Below, in pieces: positions 3,873 through 6,510 of a stretch of 6,510 bases of DNA (position 1 is its first letter; each line of letters begins with the position of its first letter). The notes below the pieces were generated by a model. That model had not been told where the DNA came from and ran no database searches. It saw nothing but the letters and a program-made list of their open reading frames with translations. This DNA comes from Deltaproteobacteria bacterium. GTDB lineage: Bacteria > Chloroflexota > Dehalococcoidia > Dehalococcoidales > BS750m-G39. The stretch lies in NCBI GenBank assembly GCA_013202445.1, contig JABMRW010000104.1:1-6510 (forward strand). Direction: 5' to 3'. A program made the translations under genes and the position numbers.

Positions 3873-6510
3873 TGGTCTCTACCTTTAGCCCTTCCTCCCC
3901 CATAAATTCTACCAGACGCTGGTGGAGTTCGGGACAGTAGTTGGTGTATATATTGGACAGCTTGAGGTTGATTATCTTTTCCCCGTTGATGACGCACAGG
4001 TTTACCTCGTCCTCGCCGGGGAAGCGCCGCAGGATGTCAAACAGTTTGTTAAGGTGGGCGGTATCGCTGGCCGCATCGCTGGTCTGGCTGAGGCTTATTA
4101 CCAGCCGGTGCCTTTGGGGTGGGGGTGTCTCCGGTTCTTTAACTACCGCCGGTTCCTCAGGCGAGAACGGCTCCAGCTCATAGCGGCGCACATTGTCACA
4201 GCTTAGCTGTACCTGGTCATCCCTCATCCTTACCTTGCCTTCGACCAGCAGGATATTGCCTTCCTGCCAGAGATCTCTGGTATCGGCGTAGACCTTGGGC
4301 CAGACCATTACCTCTAATCTGCCGTCCAGGTCTTCCAGCACGGCGCTGGCAAAGGGACGCCGGTCTCTGGTGAAGGAGTTGTGTACTGAAGCTACCATTC
4401 CGGCTACAGGAATGGTCTGTCCTACCAGCTCAGCATCAATATGACCGCAGAGGAAGGCATTTCCCGCGGCTGCTTTGCCGGCAAAGGCGCTAAAGGGGTG
4501 TTCGGACAGGTATACCCCCATCAGCTCCCTCTCCCAGCCTAGCTTTTCCTTGGTGGTGATGTCAGCGGGGGGGAGGTTAAGGTTGGGGAGGGGGGCTGAA
4601 ACCTCCTCACCCCACAGGTCAAACATAGTTGATTGGCCGGTCTCTTTTAGATGCTGTTCCCGCTGGGCTAAAGCCAGGATACGGCCGATATTTTGGAGCA
4701 GGGTGCCGCGGTCGCCCAGGCGGTCCAGGGCGCCGGCCTTAATCAGGCTTTCCATCGCCCGCCGGTTCATACTCCGCAGGTCAACACGGCGGCAGAGGTC
4801 TTCAATAGACTTGAACTGGTCACCTTTCTGGCGTTCGGCCACCAGCGGCTCTACCGCCCCAACCCCCACGTTTTTAATGGCGTTCAGCCCGAAGCGGATG
4901 GCGGGATTGCCCTCCCCGTCGGTTTCTATAGAAAAGCTTACCTGGCTGCGGTTTACGTCCGGGGGCAGCACGTTAATACCCAGGCGGCGGCATTCGGCGA
5001 CGGCCGTGGCCACCTTCTCCAGCTGGTCGGTATGGGTAACCAGGAAGGCGGTGATATACTCCGCCGGGTAGTTTGCCTTGAGGTAGGCGGTCTGGTAGGC
5101 GATAAGGGCGTAGCTGAAGCTGTGCGCCTTGTTGAAGGCGTAGCCGGCGAAGGGTTCGATGAGGGCGAAGACCTCGTCGGTTACATCAGCGGAATAGCCC
5201 AGCTTTTTGGCGCCGCTAACGAAGTTGCGCTTCTCCTTTTTCATCACCGCCGCAATCTTCTTGCCCATCGCCTTGCGGAAGATATCGGCCTGACCCAGGC
5301 TGTAGCCGGCGAAGGTCTGGACGATGAACAGCACCTGGTCCTGGTAGACAATTACCCCGTAGGTCTCCTCCAGGATGCTGGCCAGCGCCGGGTGGGGATA
5401 GCGGATGGGCTCCAGGCCGTGCTTGGCTTTGATAAAGGTGGGGATGTGCTCCATGGGGCCGGGGCGGTAGAGGGCTATCATGGCGGCGATATCGCTGAAG
5501 GTGTTGGGCTTGAGTTCCTTGATATAGCGGCGCATGCCGGCTCCCTCCAGTTGGAAGACGCCCATCGTTTCCCCTGAAGACAGCAGGTCAAAGGTCTTGG
5601 CATCGTCCATGGGGATTTTATGGAGGTCAATATCAACGCCGCAGTTCTGGCCGATAATCTCCCTGGCCTTGCCCAGGATGGTCAGGTTAGCCAGGCCGAG
5701 AAAGTCCATCTTGAGCAGCCCGATGCGGGCGATGTCCTCCATGGTGAACTGGGTCATCACCCCGCCTTCGCCGTTGCCTTTGCTCACCCTTTGCAGGGGG
5801 ACATAGTTGGTGAGAGACTCTTTGGCGATGACGACACCGGCGGCGTGGGTGCTGGCGTGGCGGGCACTACCCTCCAGCTTACGGGCGGAATCAACCAGGT
5901 TGCGGATGATTTTATCATCTTCATAGATAGCGCGCAGTTCGCTGTTTTCCTCCAGGGCTCGCTCCAGGGTTATGCCTGGCCGGAAAGGAACCAGCTTGGC
6001 GACACGGTCGACATCACTGTAGGCCATGCCAAGCGCCCGGCCGACATCCCTCAGGGCGGCTCTGGCGCCTAAGGTGCCGAAGGTGATAATCTGGGCGACA
6101 TGGTCCTGGCCGTATTTCTGCGAGACATAGGCGATGACCTCATCGCGGCGGGCATCCTCAAAGTCCAGGTCTATATCGGGCATCTCCTTGCGCTCTAGAT
6201 TTAGGAAGCGCTCGAAGACCAGCTTATTCTCCAGGGGGTCGACCTCGGTAATGCCCAGACAGTGCAGGACGATGCTGGCGGCGGCGCTGCCCCTGACCCC
6301 GAACAGGATGCCGTGCTCTTTGGAATAGGTGATAATGTCCCAGACCACCAGGAAGTAGTTGGCAAACTGGGTTTGTTTTATTACCTCCAGTTCGTAGTCC
6401 AGCCTCTGTTTTATTTCGGAGGTGGTCTGGGGGTAATACCTGGTCAGGTTTTGGTGGCAGAGGTCAGCCAGAAACTGGTCGGCTGTCTTATCTTGAGGTA
6501 AGTCTACCTC
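3865..6510 (-). CDS. dnaE: DNA polymerase III alpha subunit, N-terminally truncated by the right edge of the window
   Basis: The replicative polymerase catalytic subunit, cytoplasmic, acts with the beta clamp. The frame is open from 6510 to a TAA at 3865, giving 881 residues; a full DnaE has about 1150, so the PHP domain is missing only because the window ends. Counting from the edge, the palm carries PDIDLDF with catalytic Asp 112 and 114 and MDFLGL with Asp 269, matching E. coli D401, D403 and D555. The fingers contain GYAFNKAHSFSYALIAYQT (456-474). FGLNAIKNVG (541-550) leads into the tandem helix-hairpin-helix region. QSTMF (626-630) resembles the internal clamp-binding motif. An OB fold spans about 698-780, and a conserved C-terminal domain ends at 881. 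All catalytic residues are intact. A GTG at 6348 is internal, since DnaE homology continues upstream of it. It overlaps the next gene by eight bases. Confidence 0.98.
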   Translation of the reverse strand, partial: EVDLPQDKTADQFLADLCHQNLTRYYPQTTSEIKQRLDYELEVIKQTQFANYFLVVWDIITYSKEHGILFGVRGSAAASIVLHCLGITEVDPLENKLVFERFLNLERKEMPDIDLDFEDARRDEVIAYVSQKYGQDHVAQIITFGTLGARAALRDVGRALGMAYSDVDRVAKLVPFRPGITLERALEENSELRAIYEDDKIIRNLVDSARKLEGSARHASTHAAGVVIAKESLTNYVPLQRVSKGNGEGGVMTQFTMEDIARIGLLKMDFLGLANLTILGKAREIIGQNCGVDIDLHKIPMDDAKTFDLLSSGETMGVFQLEGAGMRRYIKELKPNTFSDIAAMIALYRPGPMEHIPTFIKAKHGLEPIRYPHPALASILEETYGVIVYQDQVLFIVQTFAGYSLGQADIFRKAMGKKIAAVMKKEKRNFVSGAKKLGYSADVTDEVFALIEPFAGYAFNKAHSFSYALIAYQTAYLKANYPAEYITAFLVTHTDQLEKVATAVAECRRLGINVLPPDVNRSQVSFSIETDGEGNPAIRFGLNAIKNVGVGAVEPLVAERQKGDQFKSIEDLCRRVDLRSMNRRAMESLIKAGALDRLGDRGTLLQNIGRILALAQREQHLKETGQSTMFDLWGEEVSAPLPNLNLPPADITTKEKLGWERELMGVYLSEHPFSAFAGKAAAGNAFLCGHIDAELVGQTIPVAGMVASVHNSFTRDRRPFASAVLEDLDGRLEVMVWPKVYADTRDLWQEGNILLVEGKVRMRDDQVQLSCDNVRRYELEPFSPEEPAVVKEPETPPPQRHRLVISLSQTSDAASDTAHLNKLFDILRRFPGEDEVNLCVINGEKIINLKLSNIYTNYCPELHQRLVEFMGEEGLKVETNG
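4621..4635 (-). other. Candidate internal beta-clamp-binding motif in dnaE
   Basis: These codons read QSTMF, followed by DLW, in the region between the helix-hairpin-helix and OB-fold domains. E. coli DnaE has QADMF at the corresponding place, where it binds the sliding clamp. The match in sequence and position is seen; clamp binding is inferred. Confidence 0.65.

Noticed and set aside
4693..5577. Long plus-strand open frame (294 codons) opposite dnaE
   Set aside because: It lies wholly antisense to the dnaE palm and finger region, whose motifs are intact, and its translation resembles no protein family I recognise. It is a shadow of GC-biased codon use.
6346..6348. GTG as the start of dnaE
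   Set aside because: The frame stays open to the right edge, and the 54 upstream residues (for example RLDYELEVIKQ and FANYFLVVWD) are typical DnaE sequence, so the GTG is an internal valine codon.

Overview
The window is a bacterial chromosomal segment in which every convincing gene lies on the minus strand, so the text reads genes from right to left. It probably comes from a Chloroflexota-like bacterium, perhaps Dehalococcoidia. That placement is an inference from three things: the style of the DnaE C-terminus, a response regulator with an excisionase-type HTH in front of its receiver, and long chains of PAS domains. No ribosomal RNA or other firm marker is present, so the placement is tentative.

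Right half (about 2843-6510): a compact housekeeping operon. It begins with the catalytic subunit of DNA polymerase III (dnaE), whose N-terminal part lies beyond the right edge. An 88-residue DUF2007-type protein follows, with its ATG overlapping the dnaE stop. radC comes last; its start and ribosome binding site lie inside the DUF2007-type gene. The overlaps predict one transcript with coupled translation.

Middle (2541-2842): a 302-base AT-rich gap without genes but dense in short repeats. It has three tandem copies of a decamer, a second pair of related repeats at the same 10-bp period, a 14-bp perfect palindrome, a longer imperfect inverted repeat, and two TTGACA-type candidate promoters pointing left. 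All of this lies upstream of the signalling operon.

Left half (1-2540): a signalling operon. A 179-residue response regulator carries a MerR/excisionase-like DNA-binding domain N-terminal to a complete receiver domain, the reverse of the usual order. A 73-codon truncated PAS-sensor remnant follows, then a large multi-PAS protein. The large protein is open for 580 codons to the left edge and holds four full PAS domains and the start of a fifth. The remnant aligns with the start of the large protein, including ribosome binding site, coiled coil and first PAS strand, and breaks where one extra C shifts the frame. PAS2 and PAS4 of the large protein are about three-quarters identical, with stretches near-identical at the DNA level, so this locus grows by internal duplication.

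The most interesting proposal is that the response regulator binds the 10-bp-phased direct repeats in its own upstream region, head to tail, as BldC and Xis-type domains are known to do. This is untested. The rest of the window is ordinary housekeeping sequence.
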